Shown here piece by piece: positions 16,956 through 24,031 of a DNA stretch of 64,000 nt. The notes under the pieces were generated by a model, which searched no databases, was not told where the DNA came from, and saw only the letters and a program-made list of their open reading frames with translations. The stretch comes from Aldehydirespirator sp965204415. Its GTDB lineage: Bacteria; Actinomycetota; Acidimicrobiia; Acidimicrobiales; Aldehydirespiratoraceae. Both the position numbers and the translations under genes were made by a program. Positions within the stretch are counted from its first letter, which is position 1; each line of letters starts with the position of its first letter. The stretch is taken from contig CBDBEL010000004.1 in NCBI GenBank assembly GCA_965204415.1, forward strand, positions 682,001-746,000. Direction: 5' to 3'.

Positions 16956-17900
16956 TCACCGCCCCTTGCGGGGCACGGGCACGGAGTCGATTACCTCGGT
17001 GACGATGTCGGTCGAGCGCAGGCCCCGCACGCGGCTGTCGGGCTTGGCCAGGAGCCGGTGCGGCAGCATCACGGGCGCGAGCGCCTTGATGTCGTCAGGG
17101 GTCACGTAGTCGCGGCTCAGCGAGGCCGCCCGGGCCCGCGCCACTCTCAGCAGGGCCAGCACCCCCCTGGGTGACAGGCCCAGCGAGAGGCCTGGATGGC
17201 GCCGCGTGGCCCCGGCGACGTCGAGGAGGTAGGAGCGCAGGGCCCCGGAGACGTGCACCTCTTCGAGCCGCTCGGCCATCCATCGGATCACCGCCGCGTC
17301 GGCCACTGGACCGATGAGGTCCACGGGCTCTTGGGCGCCCCTCGACACGAGGATCGAATCCTCCGCCACGGCGTCCGGGTAGCCGACGTGAAGCCGCATG
17401 AGGAAGCGGTCCATCTGGCTCTCGGGCAGGGGGTAGGTGCCCTCGTACTCGAGGGGATTCTGGGTGGCTATCACCGTGAAAGGGGGCTCCAGGCGCCGGG
17501 TCACGCCGTCGACCGTGACCTGCTGCTCGCCCATGGCCTCCAGCAGGGCCGACTGGGCCTTGGGCGAGGCGCGGTTGATCTCGTCGGCCAGGACGATGTT
17601 CGAGAAGACCGGCCCGGGACGGAACTCGAAAGACCCAGTGGCCCGATCGAACACCGATGTTCCCGTGATGTCGACGGGCAGCAGGTCCGGCGTGAACTGG
17701 ACCCGGCCGAAGCTGACGTCGATGCTGCGGGCCAGCGCCTTGCCCAAGCTGGTCTTGCCCACGCCCGGCACGTCCTCGATGAGCACATGCCCCCCGCTCA
17801 CCAGGGCCAGGATGAGATGCTCGATGACCTCGGGCTTGCCCTTGACGGCGAGCTCCATGTTCTGATGGATCAACCTGAACTGCTCTTCAAAGTCAGCCAT
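16956..17900 (-). CDS. MoxR-family AAA+ ATPase
   Basis: AAA+ ATPase of 314 residues. Walker A is EDVPGVGKTSLGKAL near residue 43, Walker B is IVLADEINRASPKAQSALLEAM near residue 104, and sensor 1 is VIATQNPLEYEGTYPLPE. The second half contains the AAA lid with GLSPRGVLALLR. MoxR proteins act as chaperones maturing partners encoded next to them, here DUF58 and the transglutaminase. This is the first gene of that three-gene operon. It is divergent from the gene at 17990. Confidence 0.9.
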   Translation of the reverse strand: MADFEEQFRLIHQNMELAVKGKPEVIEHLILALVSGGHVLIEDVPGVGKTSLGKALARSIDVSFGRVQFTPDLLPVDITGTSVFDRATGSFEFRPGPVFSNIVLADEINRASPKAQSALLEAMGEQQVTVDGVTRRLEPPFTVIATQNPLEYEGTYPLPESQMDRFLMRLHVGYPDAVAEDSILVSRGAQEPVDLIGPVADAAVIRWMAERLEEVHVSGALRSYLLDVAGATRRHPGLSLGLSPRGVLALLRVARARAASLSRDYVTPDDIKALAPVMLPHRLLAKPDSRVRGLRSTDIVTEVIDSVPVPRKGR

Positions 17901-17977
17901 CGCGGGTCAGCGTACCGTCCCCGATGCCTCGCAATCGCTGGAGGCTCGAGCCCGGAAACGCCAGGGGAGTGCTTGGG

Positions 17978-17990
17978 TAGGCTTCGGCCG
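17978..17990 (+). promoter_or_regulatory. -10 box giving a leaderless start
   Basis: TAGGCT at 17978-17983 fits the actinobacterial TANNNT -10 and ends six bases before the GTG at 17990. Transcription would begin on or next to the start codon. No -35 match or Shine-Dalgarno site is visible. Confidence 0.4.
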
Positions 17991-18262
17991 TGGGCGCGCT
18001 CCTGGCAGGCAGGTTGGCACTGCGGTCGGCCCGTGCCGTGGTGACCAGACCGCGGCTGTGGCCTGCCGCGGTTGGGATGCTCGTTCGCTTCGCCCCGGAC
18101 CGCTGGTGGCGACGGCCTCCGTTCGTGCCCCTGCCCCCGACGGACCTCGTGCGCTTCAGGTCCGAGACGATGTACGGCGACCCCGCCCGGACTCCCTCGC
18201 CCGCAGACCTGGTCGTGTGGCTGGAGTGGTGCCGGGCCCAGGCCTCCCGCCGTACGGGCTGA
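17990..18262 (+). CDS. Small conserved-looking protein, unknown function
   Basis: Basic protein of 90 residues, rich in Arg, Pro and Trp. It has an amphipathic N-terminal helix (ALRSARAVVTRPRLWPAAVG) and motifs RWWRRPPFVPLPP and ADLVVWLEWCRA. No known domain was recognised. The coding call rests on consistent codon bias, its own -10 box and its position upstream of the HNH gene. Confidence 0.55.
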   Translation: MGALLAGRLALRSARAVVTRPRLWPAAVGMLVRFAPDRWWRRPPFVPLPPTDLVRFRSETMYGDPARTPSPADLVVWLEWCRAQASRRTG

Positions 18263-18269
18263 ACTGGCT

Positions 18270-18289
18270 CACCTATCCGCTCGGCCTCT
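18270..18289 (-). repeat. Dispersed repeat module, inverted copy
   Basis: CACCTATCCGCTCGGCCTCT is the reverse complement of a module found at 33548 (AGAGGCCGAGCGGATAGG) and, diverged, at 5838. It lies in the 49-base gap before the HNH gene. Confidence 0.5.
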
Positions 18290-18298
18290 GGGGACGGC

Positions 18299-18312
18299 TA
18301 GCCTGCCTCCGA
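18299..18312 (+). promoter_or_regulatory. -10 box giving a leaderless HNH transcript
   Basis: TAGCCT at 18299-18304 ends seven bases before the ATG at 18312, again predicting a leaderless mRNA. No ribosome site is seen upstream of this ATG. Confidence 0.4.
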
Positions 18313-18824
18313 TGTCCGGGGTGCTCGTTCTGAACGCCACCTTCGAGCCGCTCGCAGTGGTGAGCGCCCGCCGCGCCGTGTGCCTGGTGCTGGCCGAGAA
18401 GGTGGAGATGCTCCACGCCACCGGACGCGCCTTCCGATCCGAGCGGAGATCGGTGGAGGTGCCCTCGGTGGTCCGGCTCAGCCACTACGTGAGCGTGCCC
18501 CGCCCCCGGCATCGCTCCCCGAACCGGCGGGCGGTGTTCGCCAGGGACCGGGACGCCTGCCAGTACTGCGGTGCGCGGGCCGAGACGATGGACCACGTCG
18601 TGCCCCGCAGCCGGGGCGGGCAGCACACCTGGGAGAACGTGGTGGCGGCCTGCCGCCGCTGCAATGCCAAGAAGCGGGACCGCCTCCCGAGCGAGAGCGG
18701 GATGATGCTGCGCCGCCGGCCCGAGCCGCCACCGCCGTCGACCTGGGTCGAGATCGCCGCGGGCGCCGTGCCCGACGTGTGGACGCCGTACCTGCGACCC
18801 GGAAGCGGCCTCCGCACCGCGTGA
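18312..18824 (+). CDS. HNH endonuclease domain protein
   Basis: Protein of 170 residues with a C-terminal HNH nuclease fold. The zinc pair Cys-x2-Cys lies in DACQYCGARAETMDHVVPRS, where DHV holds the catalytic His. RGGQHTWENVVAACRRCNAKK has the second CxxC-like pair and the conserved Asn. The N-terminal half (VLVLNATFEPLAVVSARRAV) is typical of the stand-alone actinobacterial HNH family, whose function is not established. It is not obviously part of a mobile element. The stop overlaps the following gene by GTGA. Confidence 0.85.
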   Translation: MSGVLVLNATFEPLAVVSARRAVCLVLAEKVEMLHATGRAFRSERRSVEVPSVVRLSHYVSVPRPRHRSPNRRAVFARDRDACQYCGARAETMDHVVPRSRGGQHTWENVVAACRRCNAKKRDRLPSESGMMLRRRPEPPPPSTWVEIAAGAVPDVWTPYLRPGSGLRTA

Positions 18825-19564
18825 GCGCAAGCGGCGCTCGGCCGCCCGATTGGACAATCGAGTGGACAATCGAGCACCGGCGCGGCCCGGTCTCCGACCT
18901 GTTCGCGTTGGACGAGCCGGGGCCCGGCACGTCGCGCCTGGCCAGGCTGTACACCGTCGAGGGGCCGGGTCTTGTGCTGGGCAGCACCCAGAAGGCCGCC
19001 GCAGCCGACGAGCGCCGAGCCTCGAGCGCGGGAGTGGAGGTGCTGCGCCGGCGCAGCGGGGGCGGAGCGGTGCTGCTGTGGCCCGGCCGCCAGGTCTGGG
19101 CGGACTTCTTCCTGGCTGCGACCGACCCGCTCTGGCACGACGACGTGACCCTGGCAGCCGGCTGGGTCGGCCGGCTGTGGGCGTCGGTGGTGGCGAGCCT
19201 CTCCACGGCACCCTGCTCGGTCCATACCGGCCGGCTCGTCGCCGACCGGTGGGGGAGGCTGGTGTGCTTCGCCGGAAAGGGTCCGGGCGAGGTGTCCGTC
19301 GGCGGACGCAAGGTTGTGGGAGTCAGCCAGCGCCGCAGCCGGGACCGGGTGCGGATACAGACCGCGGCCCGGCTCCGGCCCGACGACGCCCAGGCAGCAG
19401 GGAGTCCCGCCGGCCACGAGCTCGACGAGCTGGACCTGCTGGACCTCGGCGCGGCGGAGCGGGCCGAGGGTCGGAAGGTCCTGGCCGGTCGCTGTACCGC
19501 TATCGCGGCGAGCGAGGCTGACCTGACCCAGTCCCTGCTCCGGGCATTGCATCACCCCGACTGA
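18821..19564 (+). CDS. Lipoate-protein ligase A-like (BPL/LplA) protein
   Basis: Protein of 247 residues of the biotin/lipoate ligase superfamily. LRRRSGGGAVLL near residue 70 corresponds to the RRxxGGGxV nucleotide loop. GEVSVGGRKVVGVSQRR corresponds to the conserved lysine-bearing loop. It probably activates or transfers lipoate or octanoate to carrier proteins, but which one is not determinable. GTG 18821 overlaps the HNH stop. A 12-base direct duplication at 18849-18872 encodes WTIEWTIE close to the N-terminus. Confidence 0.65.
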   Translation: MSASGARPPDWTIEWTIEHRRGPVSDLFALDEPGPGTSRLARLYTVEGPGLVLGSTQKAAAADERRASSAGVEVLRRRSGGGAVLLWPGRQVWADFFLAATDPLWHDDVTLAAGWVGRLWASVVASLSTAPCSVHTGRLVADRWGRLVCFAGKGPGEVSVGGRKVVGVSQRRSRDRVRIQTAARLRPDDAQAAGSPAGHELDELDLLDLGAAERAEGRKVLAGRCTAIAASEADLTQSLLRALHHPD

Positions 19565-19669
19565 TCCCGACCCGGCCGGCCGCAACGGCGCGCTCGGGCT
19601 GCGACGCGAGGTCGCAACGACACCGCGCCGCCAGCGATGCGCGCCGCCGGGAGATTTCCCTCCCAAAAC

Positions 19670-19698
19670 TTGCGTTGGGGAGCGAAAGGGTGTACTGT
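19670..19698 (+). promoter_or_regulatory. Promoter of mraZ and the dcw operon
   Basis: TTGCGT (19670-19675), a 17-base spacer and TACTGT (19693-19698) make a good sigma-70-type promoter about 85 bases before mraZ. It is embedded in the phased MraZ boxes, as expected for autorepression. Confidence 0.6.
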
Positions 19699-19720
19699 GG
19701 CTGGCTGTGGAGTATCTGGG
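19676..19720 (+). promoter_or_regulatory. MraZ operator: five phased GG(G) boxes
   Basis: TGGGG (19676), AAGGG (19686), TGTGG (19696), TGTGG (19706) and CTGGG (19716) recur at exactly 10-base intervals. MraZ is known to bind short TGGG-type direct repeats separated by 5 bases, one helical turn apart, upstream of its own gene. At least the last three boxes match this well, and the run overlaps the promoter. Confidence 0.65.
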
Positions 19721-19781
19721 AGTCGAGCGTGATGCCCCGGAGCGGGCCCTGGCTCGATGTGGGCGAGCGTGAGCGGCGACC

Positions 19782-20231
19782 ATGAACGCCCCCCGCACGT
19801 TGTTCGTCGGCGTCCACGAGCACACCATCGACGGCAAGGGCCGGCTGATCCTGCCGGCAGGGTTCCGCAGCCACCTGGCCGACGGCGCCTACATCACCGC
19901 ACTGGACTCCTGCGTGGGAATCCTGCCGATGGACGAGTTCGCGCACACCGCCGAGGAGCTCCGGACCCAGGTGGGCAAGGGGCAGGTGGACATCAACGCG
20001 CTGCGGAGCTTCTCGTCCAAAGCCGACTTCGTGGTCCCCGACGCCCAGGGGCGCATGCGGATCCTGCCCCATCTGCGGACCGCGGCCGGACTGGACCGCC
20101 GAGTGATCGTCACCGGCATGATCCGCCGCATCGAGATCTGGAATCCCGAGCGCTGGGCCGAGGTGCAGTCCGTCGGCACGGAGCGTCTCGCCGAGGCCAT
20201 AACCCACGGGCGGGGGATCGCCAGTGCCTGA
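19782..20231 (+). CDS. mraZ: Transcriptional regulator MraZ
   Basis: DNA-binding regulator of the division/wall cluster, with two AbrB-like halves. The first is the HTIDGKGRLILPAGFR segment (residues 13-28). The second is FVVPDAQGRMRILPHLR (about 83-99). The 149-residue length is normal. It is the first gene of the dcw cluster and sits directly downstream of phased MraZ boxes. ATG 19782 follows GAGCGGCGACC, a weak ribosome site. Confidence 0.92.
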   Translation: MNAPRTLFVGVHEHTIDGKGRLILPAGFRSHLADGAYITALDSCVGILPMDEFAHTAEELRTQVGKGQVDINALRSFSSKADFVVPDAQGRMRILPHLRTAAGLDRRVIVTGMIRRIEIWNPERWAEVQSVGTERLAEAITHGRGIASA

Positions 20232-20299
20232 TCGCCCCACCCTCCGAACCTACCAAGACCACCGAAGCCACAAGGACCCCCGCAGCCGTCGCAGGCTCG

Positions 20300-20422
20300 C
20301 CCGGTCATGTGCAGTTCCCCGATTGGCAGATGGAAGACCCGTACTCCGCCCGCTTGCCATTAGCTCGATCGGGGGAGAAATCCCGACGTGCGCCGTCGGT
20401 CGGGGAACTGCAGATGACCGGG
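20300..20422. repeat. 23-bp inverted repeat in the mraZ-rsmH spacer
   Basis: The arm at 20300-20322 starts CCCGGTCATGTGCAG. The reverse complement of 20400-20422 matches it at 22 of 23 bases. The 77-base centre contains a small hairpin, CGGGGGAGAAATCCCG. A 15-base tandem duplication, ACCCGAGCACTCGAC, follows at 20432-20461. The whole 277-base gap between mraZ and rsmH has no convincing gene. It could be a structured leader or attenuator, or a small decayed mobile element. Confidence 0.65.
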
Positions 20423-20508
20423 CGTTGCCTCACCCGAGCACTCGACACCCGAGCACTCGACGCCGCGTCACGAGCCGCCGGGCCCAGCATGCTGTGGCCC
20501 AGCCGCCC

Positions 20509-21468
20509 ATGAGCGGAGGGGCTGGAGCCGACCGGCCCCCATACCACCACCAGCCGGTGATGTGCCGCGAGGTTGTGGACATTCTGCGAGAGGTGCCCGA
20601 AGGCGTCGTCGTGGACGCCACCGTCGGGGGCGGCGGCCACGCCGCCGCCCTGCTGGAGAGCCTCCCGCAGGCACGCCTGGTCGGCCTGGACCGGGACCCC
20701 GACGCCCTGCGAGCTGCCGCGGAGCGCCTGGCCCCGCACCGCCACCGGGTCACGCTGCGCCATGCCCGCTTCGATGCGCTCGGGACGGTGCTGGACGACA
20801 TCGGACATCCGGTGGTCTCCGCCTGCCTGTTCGATCTGGGAGTGAGCTCCGCGCAGCTCGACCAGCCGGGACGCGGCTTCAGCTACCGCCTCGACGGCCC
20901 GCTCGACATGCGCATGGACCCCGGGAGCGCGGTCACCGCCGCCGACATCGTCAACCGCGTCGACGAAGGCACCCTCGCCGGCATCCTTCGCCGCAACGCC
21001 GACGAGCGGCACGCCCGCCGCATCGCGGCCGCCATAGTCGCCCAGCGACCGTTCGCCACTACCGCTCAGCTCTCCAGAGTGGTGGCCGCGGCTGTTCCCG
21101 CACCGGGCCGCCGGCGCTCCCATCCCGCCCGGCGCACCTTCCAGGCTCTCAGGATCGAGGTGAACGGCGAGCTGGAGCTGCTCGAGCGAGCCCTGACCGG
21201 CGCTATCGATCGTCTGGTCGATTCCGGCCGCTGTGCCGTGCTGTCGTATCACTCCGGCGAGGACCGGATCGTCAAGTCGGTCCTCAGACGGGCGGCCGGC
21301 GAGTCCCGGCCACCACGGCCGGGCCTGCCTCCAGTACCGGGCCCCCCGGCCACCGTCCGGCTCCTGTCGCGACGGTCCCTCACCCCGACGGACCCGGAGA
21401 AGGCCGCCAACCGCAGGGCGGGTTCGGCCCGGCTGCGGGCCGTGGAACGCCTGACTAGGGATGCCTGA
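20509..21468 (+). CDS. rsmH: 16S rRNA (cytosine-1402 N4) methyltransferase RsmH
   Basis: S-adenosylmethionine-dependent enzyme methylating C1402 of 16S rRNA. The N-terminal PPYHHQPVMCREVVDIL, the SAM loop VVVDATVGGGGHAAALLE, and FDLGVSSAQLDQPGRGFSYRLDGPLDMRMD are diagnostic. RTFQALRIEVNGEL and LSYHSGEDRIVK complete the signature. The 319-residue length is normal. The frame is open further upstream, but conserved sequence begins after ATG 20509. The stop shares a base with the ftsL start (TGATG). Confidence 0.95.
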   Translation: MSGGAGADRPPYHHQPVMCREVVDILREVPEGVVVDATVGGGGHAAALLESLPQARLVGLDRDPDALRAAAERLAPHRHRVTLRHARFDALGTVLDDIGHPVVSACLFDLGVSSAQLDQPGRGFSYRLDGPLDMRMDPGSAVTAADIVNRVDEGTLAGILRRNADERHARRIAAAIVAQRPFATTAQLSRVVAAAVPAPGRRRSHPARRTFQALRIEVNGELELLERALTGAIDRLVDSGRCAVLSYHSGEDRIVKSVLRRAAGESRPPRPGLPPVPGPPATVRLLSRRSLTPTDPEKAANRRAGSARLRAVERLTRDA

Positions 21469-21986
21469 TGGCGTCCCGGGCCCAAGGGCGTGCTGCGCAG
21501 CGGGCCCCAGGCACGCCCGCGCCGCGACCTGAGCGCAAGCCCCGGGATCTGAAGGTCGCCGAGGCCCCCGCGGCGGCGCGCCGGTCCATCACCGACGTCG
21601 GAACCGGGCTGGCTCTGGGAATGTTCGCGGTGTGTCTGGCCCTCGCCGCGCTGCACGCCGTGCTCGTGGAGAACCAGGCCACGCTGGACGATCTCATCGA
21701 GCACAACCAGCAGAGCCGGGAGCGGATCGACCAGCTGCAGGCGGAGATCGCCTTCCTCGACTCGCCGGAGGGCCTGTCCGAGCACGCCCACTCGGTCGGG
21801 CTCGTGCCGGCGGCGGAGCTGGTGCTGCTGACCCCGGTCGGGCCCGGTCAGCTCAAGCCCCCTGCAACCGACCCCTTCAGCCTCGGCCTGTCGGACTATG
21901 AGCCGCCGGCGGAGATCGATGCCACCAGCAGTGCCGGCGCCACCCCGACCCGAGGAGCGTTCACCAGAGGGAAGTCGGCCGGGTGA
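21468..21986 (+). CDS. ftsL: FtsL-like septum protein
   Basis: Protein of 172 residues with a basic, Pro-rich cytoplasmic N-terminus. One membrane helix spans about 45-67. A short coiled coil follows (about 70-100, LDDLIEHNQQSRERIDQLQA) with the leucine-zipper spacing of FtsL/DivIC proteins. The C-terminal tail is longer than in most FtsL. The position between rsmH and ftsI is the canonical ftsL slot, which carries most of the weight since FtsL is poorly conserved. The stop overlaps ftsI by GTGA. Confidence 0.75.
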   Translation: MASRAQGRAAQRAPGTPAPRPERKPRDLKVAEAPAAARRSITDVGTGLALGMFAVCLALAALHAVLVENQATLDDLIEHNQQSRERIDQLQAEIAFLDSPEGLSEHAHSVGLVPAAELVLLTPVGPGQLKPPATDPFSLGLSDYEPPAEIDATSSAGATPTRGAFTRGKSAG

Positions 21987-23857
21987 CGCCGCCGGGGCCA
22001 CGCTCCAACGCATCGTCGCGGCATCCGAGCCAGTGGGGCTCCGGCGACCCGGTCCGCTCCATGACAGGTCGCCAACTGGTGGGCCGGGGCCGGGTCGTGA
22101 CCGTTCTGGTGATCCTGCTGCTCGCTCTGGGCGCCCTCGTCTACCGCATCGTCGACGTCCAGGCGACACCCGACCCGCGGATCCTCGAGGACGTGGCCAT
22201 CCCCATCGGGGAGATCACCGTCCCCGCTCCCCGCGGCACGGTGATCGACCGCAACGGCCGGACCATCGCGCTATCGCTGCCGGCCGCCACCGTGGTCTCC
22301 AATCCACGGATGATCGAAGATCCCCATGGCGCGGCTGCGGCCCTGTCGGAGGTCCTCGGGATCGAAGCCTCCGAGCTGCTCGGAAACTTGCAGGGGGAGG
22401 GTGCGTTCCGCTACATCGTGCGGCAGATCGATCCAGAGGTTGGAGAACGGGTGAACAACCTGGGAATCGACGGCATCAAGGTCATCTCGGAGCCGCGGCG
22501 CGAGCACCCCAACGGCGACTGCTCGGCTCTCGCCGCGGTAGGACGGGTCAACATCGACCACGTGGGGATGAGCGGCATCGAGGAGACCTACGACCAGCAC
22601 CTGTCGGGCATTCCCGGCCACGTGATGAAGGAAGTAGGGGTAGACGGAACGACGATTCCCGGCGGACGTCTGGAGGTCACCGCACCGACCGTTGGACAGG
22701 ACATCGCCGTGACCCTGGACCGCAACGTCCAGTTCCAGGCCGAATCGATGCTGTTCGACGTCGTGGCCTCCGCGGGCGCATCCTCCGGCGTGGCCCTGGT
22801 CTCGCTCCCCGCCACCGGGGAGATAGTGGCCATGGCCAACGTCGCCCGCGGATCCGACGGCATCGTCAACTGCACCCGACAGAACCTCGCCGCGACCTGG
22901 ACCTACGAGCCCGGCTCGGTGTTCAAGCCAGTGACTGCGGCTGCTGCCCTGTCGAGCGGCGCGGTACTGGAGCACGTGAAAATACAGGTGCCGTCATACC
23001 TCACCATCTGGGAGCATCGTTTCGAGGACACCCCGACCCATCCGGACATGGAATGGACTCCCACCGAGATCGTCACCCGGTCCTCGAACATCGGAACCAT
23101 CAAGATGGCTCAGATGGCCGGCGAGGAGCGGCTGTACCAGACCATCCGAGCCTTCGGCCTCGGTTCCCGCACCGCTCTCGACTTCAAGGGCGAATCGAAG
23201 GGAATCGTGCCTCCGCTGAGCCGCTGGAACGGCCTCAGCCTGCCCAACATCGCGATCGGCCAGGGGCTGGCGGTAACGCCTCTGCAGATGCTGCAGGTGT
23301 ACAACACGATCGCCAACGACGGGGTGCGGATGCCGCTGCAACTCATCCACGGCGACGCTGATCCGTCCGGTGAGGAGGGTCCGGCGCCGGTGCGCATCCT
23401 CAGTTCGGACATGGCGTCGTCGCTGATGCGCATGCTGGAGTCGGTGGTGCTGTCGGGTACCGGCCAGCAGGCGGTCGTGGAGGGGTTCTCGGTGGCCGGC
23501 AAGACCGGCACGGCCTGGCAGCCCTGCGACATCGGCTACCAGTGCGTGAACGAGCGGGAGGAGTTGATCGGCCGTCACCACACAGCCACCTTCGCGGGAA
23601 TCGTGAGCAATGACGACGGGCCGGCCCTCGTCGTGCTCGTCGTGATCGACCGGCCCAAGGGGGACGTCGTCTCCGGAGGCAGGCTGGCGGCGCCCGCCGT
23701 CAGCGACATTGCGGAGTACTCGCTGCGCCAGCTACGCATCCCGGCCGTGCTCGACGCCGGGCTCGGAGACCGGCGGCGCGCCGAGCCCGCGACGGTGCCG
23801 ACGACGACTACCGAGGCCCCGCTGGACCCGCCTGTCACCAACGAGGCCCGGACATGA
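21983..23857 (+). CDS. ftsI: Division transpeptidase FtsI (PBP3-type)
   Basis: Septal peptidoglycan transpeptidase of 624 residues. It has one N-terminal membrane helix (about 40-60) and the dimerisation domain starting VPAPRGTVIDRNGR. The transpeptidase motifs are S-x2-K in GSVFKPVT, S-x-N in RSSNIG and KTG in AGKTGTAW. The C-terminus is a Thr/Pro-rich tail ending DPPVTNEART, with no PASTA domain. GTG 21983 overlaps the ftsL stop. The last 45 bases, together with the start of murE, have been tandemly duplicated into a mini-ORF relay. Confidence 0.92.
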   Translation: MTPPGPRSNASSRHPSQWGSGDPVRSMTGRQLVGRGRVVTVLVILLLALGALVYRIVDVQATPDPRILEDVAIPIGEITVPAPRGTVIDRNGRTIALSLPAATVVSNPRMIEDPHGAAAALSEVLGIEASELLGNLQGEGAFRYIVRQIDPEVGERVNNLGIDGIKVISEPRREHPNGDCSALAAVGRVNIDHVGMSGIEETYDQHLSGIPGHVMKEVGVDGTTIPGGRLEVTAPTVGQDIAVTLDRNVQFQAESMLFDVVASAGASSGVALVSLPATGEIVAMANVARGSDGIVNCTRQNLAATWTYEPGSVFKPVTAAAALSSGAVLEHVKIQVPSYLTIWEHRFEDTPTHPDMEWTPTEIVTRSSNIGTIKMAQMAGEERLYQTIRAFGLGSRTALDFKGESKGIVPPLSRWNGLSLPNIAIGQGLAVTPLQMLQVYNTIANDGVRMPLQLIHGDADPSGEEGPAPVRILSSDMASSLMRMLESVVLSGTGQQAVVEGFSVAGKTGTAWQPCDIGYQCVNEREELIGRHHTATFAGIVSNDDGPALVVLVVIDRPKGDVVSGGRLAAPAVSDIAEYSLRQLRIPAVLDAGLGDRRRAEPATVPTTTTEAPLDPPVTNEART

Positions 23858-24031
23858 TCAGCCTCGGCCGGCTCGCACAGGAAACTGAGGCCCCGCTGGA
23901 CCCGCCTGTCACCGACGAGGCCCGGACATGATCAGCCTCGGCCGGCTCGCACAGGAGACTGAGGCCCCGCTGGACCCGCCTGTCACCGACGAGGCCCGGA
24001 CATGATCAGCCTCGGCCGGCTCGCACAGGAA
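23806..24031 (+). repeat. 74-bp junction array with two coupled 25-codon mini-ORFs (ftsI/murE)
   Basis: ATGATCAGCCTCGGCCGGCT occurs at 23854, 23928 and 24002, an exact 74-base period. The first ATG overlaps the ftsI stop as ATGA, the second overlaps the stop of mini-ORF 1, and the third is the true murE start. Mini-ORFs 23854-23931 and 23928-24005 each encode 25 residues. The first ten equal the MurE N-terminus (MISLGRLAQE), and the rest copies the FtsI C-terminus (DPPVT[N/D]EART). Copies differ by single bases (CACCAACG against CACCGACG; GGAAACT against GGAGACT). The geometry arises from tandem duplication of the gene junction. Confidence 0.95.

Noticed and set aside
20224..20508. Longer RsmH starting inside mraZ
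   Set aside because: The extension spans the inverted repeat and lacks RsmH similarity.
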